Part shown: piece after piece, positions 17,324-25,774 of the stretch
How positions within the stretch are numbered: the stretch's first letter is position 1
Layout: each line of letters begins with the position of its first letter
Source of the DNA: Gemmatimonadaceae bacterium
GTDB taxonomy: Bacteria > Latescibacterota > UBA2968 > UBA8231
Direction: 5' to 3'
Assembly: GCA_026706075.1 (NCBI GenBank)
Contig: JAPOZM010000099.1
Span: 124,001-188,000 of the forward strand
Length of the DNA stretch: 64,000 nucleotides
The notes under the pieces: generated by a model
Told to the model about the DNA's origin: nothing
Seen by the model: only the letters and a program-made list of their open reading frames with translations
The model's database searches: none
Translations under genes and position numbers: made by a program

Positions 17324-18349
17324 ATGGCCGGCCATCCCGTCGACCGCATCGATCCGGGCCTGAAGATCGCCGCCCAGGTGACGCCCGAGCCGAGTCCGCA
17401 GGACCTGGACTTCGTGAGCCGCATGGGCGTGGAGCACGTCGTCTGCTGGACCGACGCCGCCCACTCGAGCTACGACTACTACGCCAGCCGCCGCGACCTC
17501 TTCGGGGAGGCCGGCATCCAGGTCTACGGTTTCGGCAACGGCGACGTCCACAACCAGGACGCCATCGTCCTCGGACTGGCCGGCCGCGACGCCAAGATCG
17601 AGCAGTACAAGCGCCACATCAGGGACCTCGGCCGCGCCGGCATCCCGTACACGACCTATGCCCACATGGGCAACGGCATCTGGAGCACGGAGCGCGAGAC
17701 CACCCGGGGCGGCGCCTCGGCCCGCGGCTTCGACCTGGACCGGGCCGAGGCCGGCTCCTGGGGCGGCCGCAGCTACCGGCTGCCCCTGACCCACGGCCGC
17801 GCGTTCTCCGAGAAGGAGATGTGGTCCCACTTCGAGCACTGGGCGCGGGAGGTCCGGCCCGTCGCCGAGGAGGCGGGCGTCCTCATCGGCATCCACCCCG
17901 ACGACCCTCCGGTGCCCGATCTCGGCGGCGTGCCGCGGTGCATCTTCTCCAGCTTCGACGGCTACCAGAAGGCGATGGAGATCGCCGACAGCCCCAACAT
18001 CGGCATCTGCTTCTGCGTCGGCTGCTGGCTGGAGGGGGGCGACCTGATGGGGCGGGACGTGCTCTCCGCCATCGAGCACTTCGGCGGCCGGCGGATCTTC
18101 AAGGTCCACTTCCGCAACGTCGACCGGGCCCTGCCGCACTTCGTGGAGACCTTCGTCGACGACGGGTACCAGGACATGTACCTGGTGATGAAGGCCCTGG
18201 AGCGGGTCGGCTTCCGCGGCGTCCTGATCCCCGACCACATCCCGGAGATGGCCGACGACCCACGGGTGGGGACGGCCTGGACGATCGCCTACATGAGTGC
18301 GTTGAAGAAGCGCGCCGAGGAGGAAGTCGCCCTGGAGAGGGCGAACTGA
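17324..18349 (+). CDS. Mannonate dehydratase (UxuA)-like TIM-barrel protein
   Basis: 341 residues. IGIHPDDPP (189-196), CFCVGCW (229-235), IFKVHFRNV (258-266) and LIPDHIP (301-307) together are the signature of D-mannonate dehydratases, which convert D-mannonate to 2-keto-3-deoxygluconate with Mn2+. The sequence is shorter than E. coli UxuA (394 residues), as usual for the short bacterial subfamily; related xylose-isomerase-like barrels cannot be excluded. It lies between two PhyH oxygenase genes and its TGA overlaps the ATG of the second, so the three form one unit. Confidence 0.82.
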   Translation: MAGHPVDRIDPGLKIAAQVTPEPSPQDLDFVSRMGVEHVVCWTDAAHSSYDYYASRRDLFGEAGIQVYGFGNGDVHNQDAIVLGLAGRDAKIEQYKRHIRDLGRAGIPYTTYAHMGNGIWSTERETTRGGASARGFDLDRAEAGSWGGRSYRLPLTHGRAFSEKEMWSHFEHWAREVRPVAEEAGVLIGIHPDDPPVPDLGGVPRCIFSSFDGYQKAMEIADSPNIGICFCVGCWLEGGDLMGRDVLSAIEHFGGRRIFKVHFRNVDRALPHFVETFVDDGYQDMYLVMKALERVGFRGVLIPDHIPEMADDPRVGTAWTIAYMSALKKRAEEEVALERAN

Positions 18350-19170
18350 TGGGCTCCGTCGACTCCCTGAGGGACCAGGTTCTCGGCCGGGGCTACTGCA
18401 TCCTGGAAGACGTCATACCGGCCGACCGTATCGGCCCGGTGCACGATGGCGTGCTGCGGGCGGCGGCCTCCCACAACCGGTCCGACGCGCCGGCCAACCG
18501 CGGCGCCGTCTCGGGGCTGATCAACCACACCCAGGGCTTCGCGCCCTACCTGGCCGACCCGCGGCTGACGGGCCTGACCGAGGCCCTGCTGGGCCGGCCG
18601 GTGCGCGTCTCCTTCACCTCCACCATCATCAGTTACCCGCAGGCCGAGCGCCTGCAGTGGCACGCCGACTGGCCCTTCAACCAGAACAACGCCGGCCACA
18701 TCCCGGCGCCCTACCTCGACGCCGTCGTCCACCTCACCTCGATCTGGATGCTCAGCGACTTCACCGTCGCCAACGGCGCCACCCTCATCGTGCCGGGCAG
18801 CCACCGCGAGCCCAACAACCCCACCGGCGGCAACGGCGTTCCCATGTTCGAGCCCCACGCCGACGAGATTCACGTGGAGGGCCGGGCGGGGACGGTGATG
18901 GTCATGGACAGCCGCATGTGGCACGCCACCCCGGCCAACGACAGCGACGAGGTCCGGGTGGGCCTGGCGATCCGCTGGGCCCCGTGGTGGCTGAACCTCG
19001 ACGTGCTGATGCCGGCCTCGGACGACCGCGCCCGCCAGCTGGAGGAGACCGGGGGCAAGGAGAACCAGGTGCCCCTGGTGGAGCCGGAGGTCTTCGCGGC
19101 CCTGCCGGCGGAGGTGCAGCCCCTGTTCCGGCACTGGCTCCGCGGCGGCGGCAACTGGCCCGGGGCCTGA
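18349..19170 (+). CDS. Phytanoyl-CoA dioxygenase (PhyH)-family protein, second copy
   Basis: 273 residues. The Fe(II) ligands are His105 and Asp107 in LQWHADWPF and His192 in SRMWHATPAN, with Arg203 for 2-oxoglutarate. It is only distantly similar to the copy at 16452, so this is not a recent duplication. ATG 18349 shares an A with the upstream stop codon. The protein has no export signal and is presumably cytoplasmic. Confidence 0.9.
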   Translation: MGSVDSLRDQVLGRGYCILEDVIPADRIGPVHDGVLRAAASHNRSDAPANRGAVSGLINHTQGFAPYLADPRLTGLTEALLGRPVRVSFTSTIISYPQAERLQWHADWPFNQNNAGHIPAPYLDAVVHLTSIWMLSDFTVANGATLIVPGSHREPNNPTGGNGVPMFEPHADEIHVEGRAGTVMVMDSRMWHATPANDSDEVRVGLAIRWAPWWLNLDVLMPASDDRARQLEETGGKENQVPLVEPEVFAALPAEVQPLFRHWLRGGGNWPGA

Positions 19171-19291
19171 GGGGCTTCCGGCGCCGGCCTGGCTCGAGAG
19201 TCGGACGACCCCGGCGCCATCCGACGCCCCCCCCCGATCTCCCTCTTTGATGACCGACCCCGGCCGGGTACTCTCCCGTCAGGGGTTCTCG

Positions 19292-19744
19292 CTACTCCGG
19301 TGCCGACTCGTCCCGCCTGGCCTGGGCGGCGGCGAGGCGCTCCTCGATCTTCCCGACGATCTCGGCGGCCGTGTTCTTCTTGGTCACCGTCTCCAGCAGG
19401 CTCTTGTCCCCGGCGTCGATGAGCAGGACGAGCCCGGTCTTGTTGTTGGCCTTGAGGTGCTCCTCCACTCCGAGGGCTGCCGCGAGAAGGCGGGCCTGGG
19501 CCGTCCGGGTCGAGTCGGTGACGTCCAGCTGCACGAAGAGGACGGGCTCGTCGGCGACCGCGGCCCGGACTTCCTCCAGGATGGGCACGAGAGTCTGGCA
19601 GGAGCCGCACCAGTCGGCGTGGACCTTGGCCACGTACAGCTCCGGGCCGCCTTCTCCCTCCACCGGGACCGCCGCGGCGAGGGTGGGGGCCGGGGCCAGC
19701 AGGAAGGCGAGGGCGGTAACGGCGAAGACGAATCGGGTCAGCAT
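19292..19744 (-). CDS. Exported thioredoxin-like protein
   Basis: 150 residues: a signal peptide (MLTRFVFAVTALAFLLAPAPTLAAA) followed by a thioredoxin fold with the redox centre HADWCGSCQ (Cys46, Cys49). The middle is less typical (VQLDVTDSTRTAQARLLAAALG) and resembles periplasmic thioredoxin-like proteins. ATG 19744 is chosen because AAGGAA precedes it; an in-frame upstream extension would bury the signal peptide. It lies 95 bp downstream of the homocysteine methyltransferase gene. Likely a periplasmic disulfide reductant. Confidence 0.85.
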   Translation of the reverse strand: MLTRFVFAVTALAFLLAPAPTLAAAVPVEGEGGPELYVAKVHADWCGSCQTLVPILEEVRAAVADEPVLFVQLDVTDSTRTAQARLLAAALGVEEHLKANNKTGLVLLIDAGDKSLLETVTKKNTAAEIVGKIEERLAAAQARRDESAPE

Positions 19745-19805
19745 GATCACTTCCTTGGGGTTGGAGTGTGGAGGCTCGGACGAGGGCAGTTCGTTGAAGA
19801 CGTTC

Positions 19806-19833
19806 CTGCCTCGCCGAGGGTTCCTCGAGGCAG
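19806..19833. repeat. Inverted repeat between methyltransferase and thioredoxin genes
   Basis: CTGCCTCG (19806-19813) and CGAGGCAG (19826-19833) form a perfect 8-bp stem with a 12-base loop. No T tract follows on the minus strand, so a Rho-independent terminator is doubtful; an mRNA processing or stability hairpin is possible. Confidence 0.4.
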
Positions 19834-19839
19834 CGCGTC

Positions 19840-20826
19840 TCATGCCTGTTCCTTGACGACGGGGGCCATGGCCGCGATGTGCTCCGGCCCCGAGGCGCAG
19901 CAGCCGCCGATGATCTGCGCCCCCATCTCCTTCCATTGGCCGGCGAACTCGGCCATGCGGGAGGGGTAGTAGTCGGCGTTCTGCAGGATGTCCACGCCGG
20001 CGCTCGGCTTCTGGTTTGTCAGCATCCGCCGGTTGTCGATGGGCCCGGTGGGGTTGTACCCGAGGTTGGGGTAGGCCCCCACGGGGCCGGCGAAGGCCTC
20101 CCGCAGGATCGGCAGGCCGGCGGAGATGCTCTCGGGGTTGCTGCACATGAGCAGGACGGCGTCGACGGGATGTCCTTCGAGGCCGGCGGCCAGGTCGTGG
20201 AAACTCTCGTCGTACTGCATGGCCCCGCTCTCCTGGATATGTCGGACCCCGAGGAAGACCGGGAGCCCCGCCTCGCCGCAGGCATCGATGGCGGCCGCGC
20301 AGTCCTCGATGAACCCCACGTACTCCGCCAGGATCAGGTCCGCCCCCTCGCCGGCCAGGAGCCTGGCATGGTCGGCCCACTCTCGGCGGTATGCCTCGAG
20401 GCCCATGACGCGGATGTCTGAAACGGGGACATCCGCCGGCATCGGCCACTGAAGGCAGGGCGCGGCGATCCCGCCGGCCACGTATGCCGAGCCGCCCATG
20501 GAGTCGCGGGCCTCGACGGCGTTGCGGATGGCCGCCGTGGCGTAGGTCCTCCAGGCGCTGCGCTCACCGATCCTTTCGAGGCAGGTCGGCGTCGTCCAGA
20601 AGTTGTTGCTGGTGATGATGTCGGCGCCGACCCGCAGGTAGTCGGAATGCACCTGCCGGACCACCTCGGCGTACTCCACGTTGGCCGTCGCCGACCACGC
20701 CTTGAGCCGGTCCACGGCCTCCTTGAGCACGTCGGCGCCGCGGCGCTGCAGCTCAGAGCCGGTGCCGCCGTCGAGCAGCAGCATCTCGCCCCGGCCCAGC
20801 CGTTCGATGATCCTCCGTGGTGACAT
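19840..20826 (-). CDS. Homocysteine S-methyltransferase family protein
   Basis: 328 residues. LLLDGGTGSELQRRG opens the barrel, ADIITSNNF follows, and the zinc cysteines appear as LLMCSNPE and the C-terminal IIGGCCASGPEHI. This is the pattern of BHMT/MmuM/MetH N-terminal domains, which move a methyl group to homocysteine from S-methylmethionine, betaine or a related donor. AGGAGG lies 7 bp before the ATG at 20826. Length fits stand-alone enzymes of the family. The donor cannot be read from sequence. Confidence 0.9.
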   Translation of the reverse strand: MSPRRIIERLGRGEMLLLDGGTGSELQRRGADVLKEAVDRLKAWSATANVEYAEVVRQVHSDYLRVGADIITSNNFWTTPTCLERIGERSAWRTYATAAIRNAVEARDSMGGSAYVAGGIAAPCLQWPMPADVPVSDIRVMGLEAYRREWADHARLLAGEGADLILAEYVGFIEDCAAAIDACGEAGLPVFLGVRHIQESGAMQYDESFHDLAAGLEGHPVDAVLLMCSNPESISAGLPILREAFAGPVGAYPNLGYNPTGPIDNRRMLTNQKPSAGVDILQNADYYPSRMAEFAGQWKEMGAQIIGGCCASGPEHIAAMAPVVKEQA

Positions 20827-20918
20827 GAGGTCTGCCTCCTGTCGCTTCGGGTTCACTTGCCCTGCCGGCCGGTGGCTGCCCGACCCGGGGGGCGCCGGAC
20901 CTGGGCTCGGCCCGGCGG

Positions 20919-23393
20919 CTACTTGAGGTACACCAGTCGCCTCGTCTGCCGTCCGCCGGGGTAGTGCAGGCCGGCCAGGTAGACCCCGGCCGCCAGCGCC
21001 CGGCTTCGCTCGTCCCGGACGTCCCAGTGGAGTCGGTGCCATCCGGCGCCCTGGACCTGGTCGACCAGGGTGCGAACGACCTGGCCGAGGAGGTTGTAGA
21101 CCTCTACTCGCACCGGACCCGCCTCGGCCAGCCGGTAGGGGATGATGGTGCCGGCGTTGAAGGGGTTCGGGAAACAGGGGTCCAGGCCGCTGGTCGCCGG
21201 CACCGCCGGCTCGCCGACCGGCCGGGCCGCTCCTCGAAACTCGACGGAGTCGAGGCGGACGGTGCCGTTCCTGGTGAGGTACAGCACGTGGCGCCGGTGG
21301 GGGTTGAGGGGGATGCTGTACCAAAGGCCCGCTACCTGCCCCTCAGGGGTCCGGGCGCGGGCCTGGTACAAGCCGGTGACGCCGGGGGGTGAGAGGGAGG
21401 TCATGGTCAGCAGGAGGATCCCGTCCTCGTCGGTACGGCCGCTCCAGACGTAGTCGGGGCGGCGGCCTGAGATGGCGCGGGAGAACTCGAGGGTGAGCCC
21501 GGGGCCGGCGTCGCCGTGGAGAGTGGCCAGTATCGATGTGGTTTCGTGGCAGGGAGGCAGTTGGTCGACCCATGAGGCCAGGGGCCCGGGCACGCATCCG
21601 GAGAGCCGAAGGCCCTGTACCCGCAGGTCCTCCAGGCGGGTGAGCCAGACCAGCTCCGGGGGAAATCGGCCCGCCAGGCCGGTCTCGTGGAGGAAGAGGA
21701 ACTGGAGCCGGGCCAGCCGGCCCAGCTCGCTCGGGATCGGGCCGGTCAAGGCGTTGCCGGAGAGGAGCAACTCTCGCAGGCGGGTCAGGCCGCCCAGTCG
21801 AGGCGGGATACTCCCGGTCAGGCGGTTGTCGTGCAGCCACAACAGCTCCAGGTCTTCCAGTTGGTCGAGGGGGGGGATTTCCCCGGTCAGGGCGTTGCCC
21901 GAAAGGAGCAGCAGACTCAGCCGGGTCAGCATCCCCAGGTCGGGCGGGATCGGTCCCGTGAGCTGGTTGTTGTGGAGCAGCAGATAGGCGAGCCTGCTCA
22001 GTCCCCCCAGCTCGGGCGGGATCGGACCGGTCAGACCGTTCTCCTGGAGTCCCAGACTCCGCAGCTCTGTCAGTCCGCCCAACTCGGGGGGAATCGTCCC
22101 GGTCAGGCCGTTGTTCGAGAGGAGCATCTCACGGAGGTCCGCCAGATCGCCCAGCGAAGGGGGGATCGTTCCTGTCAGCTGGTTGTCCTGGAGCCACAGG
22201 AACTGCAGGTCGGCAAGCATGCCGATCTCCGGTGGGATCGGGCCCGTCAAGCCGTTGCCATGGAGCAGCAGCAGACCGAGTCGGGTCAGTTGGCCGAGCT
22301 CGGGTGGAATCTTCCCCGTCAGCTGGTTACCGGACAGGACCAGCTCCAGCAGTTCGGGCATCTGACCTAGTTCCGGAGGGACGGTCCCGGTCAGGTCATT
22401 GGAGCTGAGATCCAACTCCTCCAGGCTCGTCAGGCGGGCCAGATCGGGCGGTATCTCTCCGCTCAACCGATTGGAGTGGAGGACCAGTTGGCGCAGGTCG
22501 GCCAGTTGCGCCAGCTGGGAGGGAACGGGTCCCGTCAACTCGTTGTCGGACAGAATCAGCCAGTTCAACCTGGTCAGCAGGGCCAACTCGGTCGGAATCA
22601 ACCCCGTCAATCCGTTTGCCTGAAGCGCCAACAGTTCCAACTCTGTCAGCTGGCTCAGCTGGGGTGGAATGCCGCCCGTCAACCCGTTGTCGTGGAGATA
22701 CAGGGCCGTCAGGTTGGACAACTCACTCAGCTGGGAGGGGATCGACCCTGACAGTTCGTTGCCGCGGAGGTTCAGCACCCTCAGCTCCTGCAGTTGTCCC
22801 AGCTCGGGGGGGATGGTACCCGTCAAGCCGTTGCCGTGGAGATACAACCCCTGAAGGCTGGTCAAGCCGCTCAGCTCGGGCGGGATCGGCCCCGTCAGGT
22901 CGTTGTGGGACAACGCCAGCCACCGCAGGCTCTTCAGTTGCCCTATCTCGGGCGGGATCGGCCCCGTCAGGTCGTTCTCCAGGATGTAGAGTGTCTCCAG
23001 GTCGGCCAGTTGTCCGAGCTGTGGGGGGAGAGTACCCGTCAGCCTCGTGCCCGCCAGGACCAACCGCCGGACGTGGGTGTGATCGACCCAGACTCCTCTC
23101 CATCTGGTAATTGGCCTCTCCGGCGACCAGTTCAGGAAAGCGTCTCCGGCCAGCTCATCGCGAAGCCCGAGGAGCACCTCGCAGTCCGCCACCAGCAAGG
23201 CGTGGTCTTCCGGCTCGGGCACGACAATGCCGTTGGTGCACGGGTTCGGGAGCGGGTCCTCCTGGGCCACCAACCGTCCCGGCCATCCCGCCGCGCAAGT
23301 GATGAGAAGCGCCACGGCTGGCCGGACGAAGCGAGCCCGGGGACGGATTCGAGGCTCGCGGTCCGTCCCGGTCGGGAAAGTGCTGCACTCCAT
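20919..23393 (-). CDS. Secreted leucine-rich-repeat protein with FlgD-like C-terminal sorting domain
   Basis: About 824 residues from ATG 23393 (a TTG at 23453 would add 20). A signal-peptide-like region (about 22-44) leads to an N-cap, NWSPERP...WRGVWVD, resembling plant LRRNT_2. Then come ~21 LRRs of 24 residues (about 107-611), consensus LxxLxLxxNxLTGPIPPELGxL, the plant-specific LRR class. A Cys-containing C-cap and an Ig-like stretch precede a C-terminal module beginning NPFNAGTIIPYRL, with VYNLLGQVVRTLV, AGVYLAGL and RRLVYLK, which matches type IX-like sorting/FlgD-Ig domains of FCB bacteria. Likely a surface or secreted adhesion/binding protein. No enzyme motif is seen. Confidence 0.85.
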   Translation of the reverse strand: MECSTFPTGTDREPRIRPRARFVRPAVALLITCAAGWPGRLVAQEDPLPNPCTNGIVVPEPEDHALLVADCEVLLGLRDELAGDAFLNWSPERPITRWRGVWVDHTHVRRLVLAGTRLTGTLPPQLGQLADLETLYILENDLTGPIPPEIGQLKSLRWLALSHNDLTGPIPPELSGLTSLQGLYLHGNGLTGTIPPELGQLQELRVLNLRGNELSGSIPSQLSELSNLTALYLHDNGLTGGIPPQLSQLTELELLALQANGLTGLIPTELALLTRLNWLILSDNELTGPVPSQLAQLADLRQLVLHSNRLSGEIPPDLARLTSLEELDLSSNDLTGTVPPELGQMPELLELVLSGNQLTGKIPPELGQLTRLGLLLLHGNGLTGPIPPEIGMLADLQFLWLQDNQLTGTIPPSLGDLADLREMLLSNNGLTGTIPPELGGLTELRSLGLQENGLTGPIPPELGGLSRLAYLLLHNNQLTGPIPPDLGMLTRLSLLLLSGNALTGEIPPLDQLEDLELLWLHDNRLTGSIPPRLGGLTRLRELLLSGNALTGPIPSELGRLARLQFLFLHETGLAGRFPPELVWLTRLEDLRVQGLRLSGCVPGPLASWVDQLPPCHETTSILATLHGDAGPGLTLEFSRAISGRRPDYVWSGRTDEDGILLLTMTSLSPPGVTGLYQARARTPEGQVAGLWYSIPLNPHRRHVLYLTRNGTVRLDSVEFRGAARPVGEPAVPATSGLDPCFPNPFNAGTIIPYRLAEAGPVRVEVYNLLGQVVRTLVDQVQGAGWHRLHWDVRDERSRALAAGVYLAGLHYPGGRQTRRLVYLK
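21561..23075. repeat. 72-bp tandem repeats encoding 24-residue LRRs
   Basis: About 21 head-to-tail units, each 72 bp, matching the LRR codons of the minus-strand gene. A recurring core on the plus strand reads roughly GGGATCGGNCCCGTCAGG. One unit is 3 bp shorter (repeat 17). Such arrays can expand or contract by recombination or slippage. Boundaries are approximate. Confidence 0.85.
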
Positions 23394-23458
23394 GATGTGT
23401 GATTCCAGTATGGCCGCCAGGATGGTTGGCCGTTTAGATTCGACCGAGGTCAACCTCG

Positions 23459-25771
23459 ATGGTCAACGGAGAATGCTACCCGATGAGCGACTACCAGGCC
23501 AACGCCGTCCTGTCGACGAGGGAGTACCGCGTGGTGGGCCGGCGCCCGGTGCGCCACGACGGCGCCGACAAGGTGACCGGCAAGGCGCGATACGGCGCCG
23601 ACATGGTCCTGCCCCGGATGCTCTACGGCAGGATCCTGCGCTCGCCCCACGCCCACGCCCGCATCGAGTCCCTGGACACGAGCCGCGCCGAGGCCGCTCC
23701 GGGGGTGAAGTCCGTGGTCACGGCGCGGGACTTCCCGGAGCCGGGGGGACCGCCGGGCTGCTTCCAGCTGCTCAACCTGATGGCCCGCGACAAGGTGTTC
23801 TACAAGGGCCATGCCTTGGCCGCCGTGGCCGCCGCCAGTCCCCACGAGGCGGAGGAGGCCCTCGACCTGATCGACGTGCGCTACACCCCGCTGCCGGCGG
23901 TCTTCGACGCCCCGGCGGCGATGGCCGAGGACGCCCCGCGGCTCCACGAGGACCTGCAGGCGGTCATGGACCCGGACAGCCTCGACCTGGAGACCTGGCC
24001 CCCGAACGTGGCCAACCACCTCGAGAGCGATCTCGGCGACGTGGACGAGGGCTTCCGCCGGGCCGAGGTGGTCGTGCAAAAGAGCACCACCACGAAGGCC
24101 GTCCACCAGGGCTACATCGAGCCCCACGCGGGCACGGCCATGTGGCACGAGGACGGCCGGCTGACGATCTGGAGCAGCAGCCAGGGCCACTTCTCGGTGC
24201 GCGAGCAGACGGCCCGGGTCTGCGGCGTGCCGGTCTCCCGGGTACGCGCCGTGCCCCTGGAGATCGGCGGCGGCTTCGGCGCCAAGCTGCGGGTCTACGT
24301 GGAGCCGGTGGCCGCCCTGCTGGCGCGCAAGGCGCGGGTGCCGGTGAAGATCGCCATGACCCGGGCCGAGGTCTTCGAGGCCACGGGCCCCGCCTCGGGC
24401 ACGCAGATCCAGGTGCGCATCGGGGCCACCCGCGACGGCCGCATCACCGCCGCCTCGGCCCGCCTGGTCTACGAGGCCGGCTGCTTCCCCGGTTCCTCCG
24501 TGGGCGCCGGGGTGAGATGCATGTTCTCGCCCTACGACATCCCCCACGCCGCCGTCGAGGGCTTCGACGTGGTCGTCAACCGCCCCAAGACCGCCGCCTA
24601 CCGGGCGCCGGGCACGCCGGCCGCTGCCTTCGCCGTGGAGACCGCCCTCGACGAGCTGGCCGAGCGGCTGGGCCTGGACCCCCTCGAGCTGCGCCTGAAG
24701 AACTGCGCCGCCGAGGGCACGCGCACCATCGCCGGCACGGCCCTGCCCAGGGTCGGGTTCGCCGAGGTCCTGGAAGCGGCGCGCGGCCACCACCACTACC
24801 GGACGGCTCTCGAGGGGGCGTGGAGGGGGCGTGGCGTGGCCAGCGGCTATTGGGGCAACGGCTCCGGCCCTTCGAGCGCCGTGGCCGTGGTCAACGCCGA
24901 CGGAACCGTGCACCTGGCCGAGGGCTCGCCCGACATCGGCGGCACCCGCACCTCGGTGGCCCAGCAGTTCGCCGAGACCCTGGGCCTGGACGTGGAGGAC
25001 GTGCGGCCCGAGGTGGCCGACACCGACTCGGTGGGCCAGACCTCCAACACCGGCGGCAGCGGCGTCACCTTCAAGACCGGCCACGCGGCGATCGCCGCCG
25101 CCGAGGACGTGAGGGGCCAGCTCGTCGAGCGCGCCGCCCGCATCTGGGAGTGCGACCCCGGGCAGGTGAGCTATGCCGACGGGGTGCTGACGCACGAAGG
25201 CGATCCGGAGCTGCGCCTGACGATGCGGGAGATCGCGGCCAGCGCCGCCGCCACCGGCGGCCCCATCGTCGGCCGGGCGGGGGTCAGCCCCTCGGGCGCC
25301 GGCCCCGCCCTGGCGACCCACATCGTCGACGTCGAGGTCGACCCCGAGACCGGCAAGGTGGAGATCCTGCGCTACACGGCCGTGCAGGACGCCGGCAAGG
25401 CGATCCACCCCGGCTACGTGGAGGGCCAGATCCAGGGCGCCGTGGCCCAGGGGGTGGGCTGGGCCCTCAACGAGGAGTACTTCACCAACGCCGAGGGCGT
25501 CATGGAGAACTCGACCTTCCTCGACTACCGCATGCCCACCAGCCTCGACCTGCCCATGGTCGACACGGTGATCGTCGAGGTCCACAACCCCGGCCACCCC
25601 TACGGCGTGCGCGGCGTCGGCGAGGTGCCGATCGTGCCGCCCCTGGCGGCGGTGGCCAACGCCGTGTACGCCGCCACCGGCGCCCGCATCGACGACCTGC
25701 CCATGAACCCGCCGGCGGTGGCGGCGGCGATCGTCCGGGGCCGGGAGGAGCGGGTGGCGGCGGGGGGTTGA
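23459..25771 (+). CDS. Xanthine dehydrogenase-family molybdopterin-binding subunit
   Basis: 770 residues from ATG 23459 (GAGG 9 bp upstream; ATG 23483 is also possible). Motifs of the large catalytic subunit of molybdenum hydroxylases are present: the N-terminal a/b hammerhead (VRHDGADKVTGKARYGAD), GYIEPHA (219-224), EIGGGFGAK (268-276), AYRAPGTP and GVRGVGEVP, whose Glu at ~722 is the catalytic base. It would hydroxylate aldehydes or N-heterocycles. The FAD and [2Fe-2S] subunits normally encoded alongside are absent within the window. It is divergent from the LRR gene and followed 3 bp later by a rhamnosidase gene. Confidence 0.92.
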   Translation: MVNGECYPMSDYQANAVLSTREYRVVGRRPVRHDGADKVTGKARYGADMVLPRMLYGRILRSPHAHARIESLDTSRAEAAPGVKSVVTARDFPEPGGPPGCFQLLNLMARDKVFYKGHALAAVAAASPHEAEEALDLIDVRYTPLPAVFDAPAAMAEDAPRLHEDLQAVMDPDSLDLETWPPNVANHLESDLGDVDEGFRRAEVVVQKSTTTKAVHQGYIEPHAGTAMWHEDGRLTIWSSSQGHFSVREQTARVCGVPVSRVRAVPLEIGGGFGAKLRVYVEPVAALLARKARVPVKIAMTRAEVFEATGPASGTQIQVRIGATRDGRITAASARLVYEAGCFPGSSVGAGVRCMFSPYDIPHAAVEGFDVVVNRPKTAAYRAPGTPAAAFAVETALDELAERLGLDPLELRLKNCAAEGTRTIAGTALPRVGFAEVLEAARGHHHYRTALEGAWRGRGVASGYWGNGSGPSSAVAVVNADGTVHLAEGSPDIGGTRTSVAQQFAETLGLDVEDVRPEVADTDSVGQTSNTGGSGVTFKTGHAAIAAAEDVRGQLVERAARIWECDPGQVSYADGVLTHEGDPELRLTMREIAASAAATGGPIVGRAGVSPSGAGPALATHIVDVEVDPETGKVEILRYTAVQDAGKAIHPGYVEGQIQGAVAQGVGWALNEEYFTNAEGVMENSTFLDYRMPTSLDLPMVDTVIVEVHNPGHPYGVRGVGEVPIVPPLAAVANAVYAATGARIDDLPMNPPAVAAAIVRGREERVAAGG

Positions 25772-25774
25772 GGC

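Noticed and set aside
19225-19235. Run of C's as a possible phase-variation tract
   Set aside because: It lies between convergent gene ends, outside any reading frame or plausible promoter spacer.
21561-23075. Regular repeats that could suggest a CRISPR array
   Set aside because: Units are 72 bp, contiguous, without unique spacers, and translate into LRR motifs.
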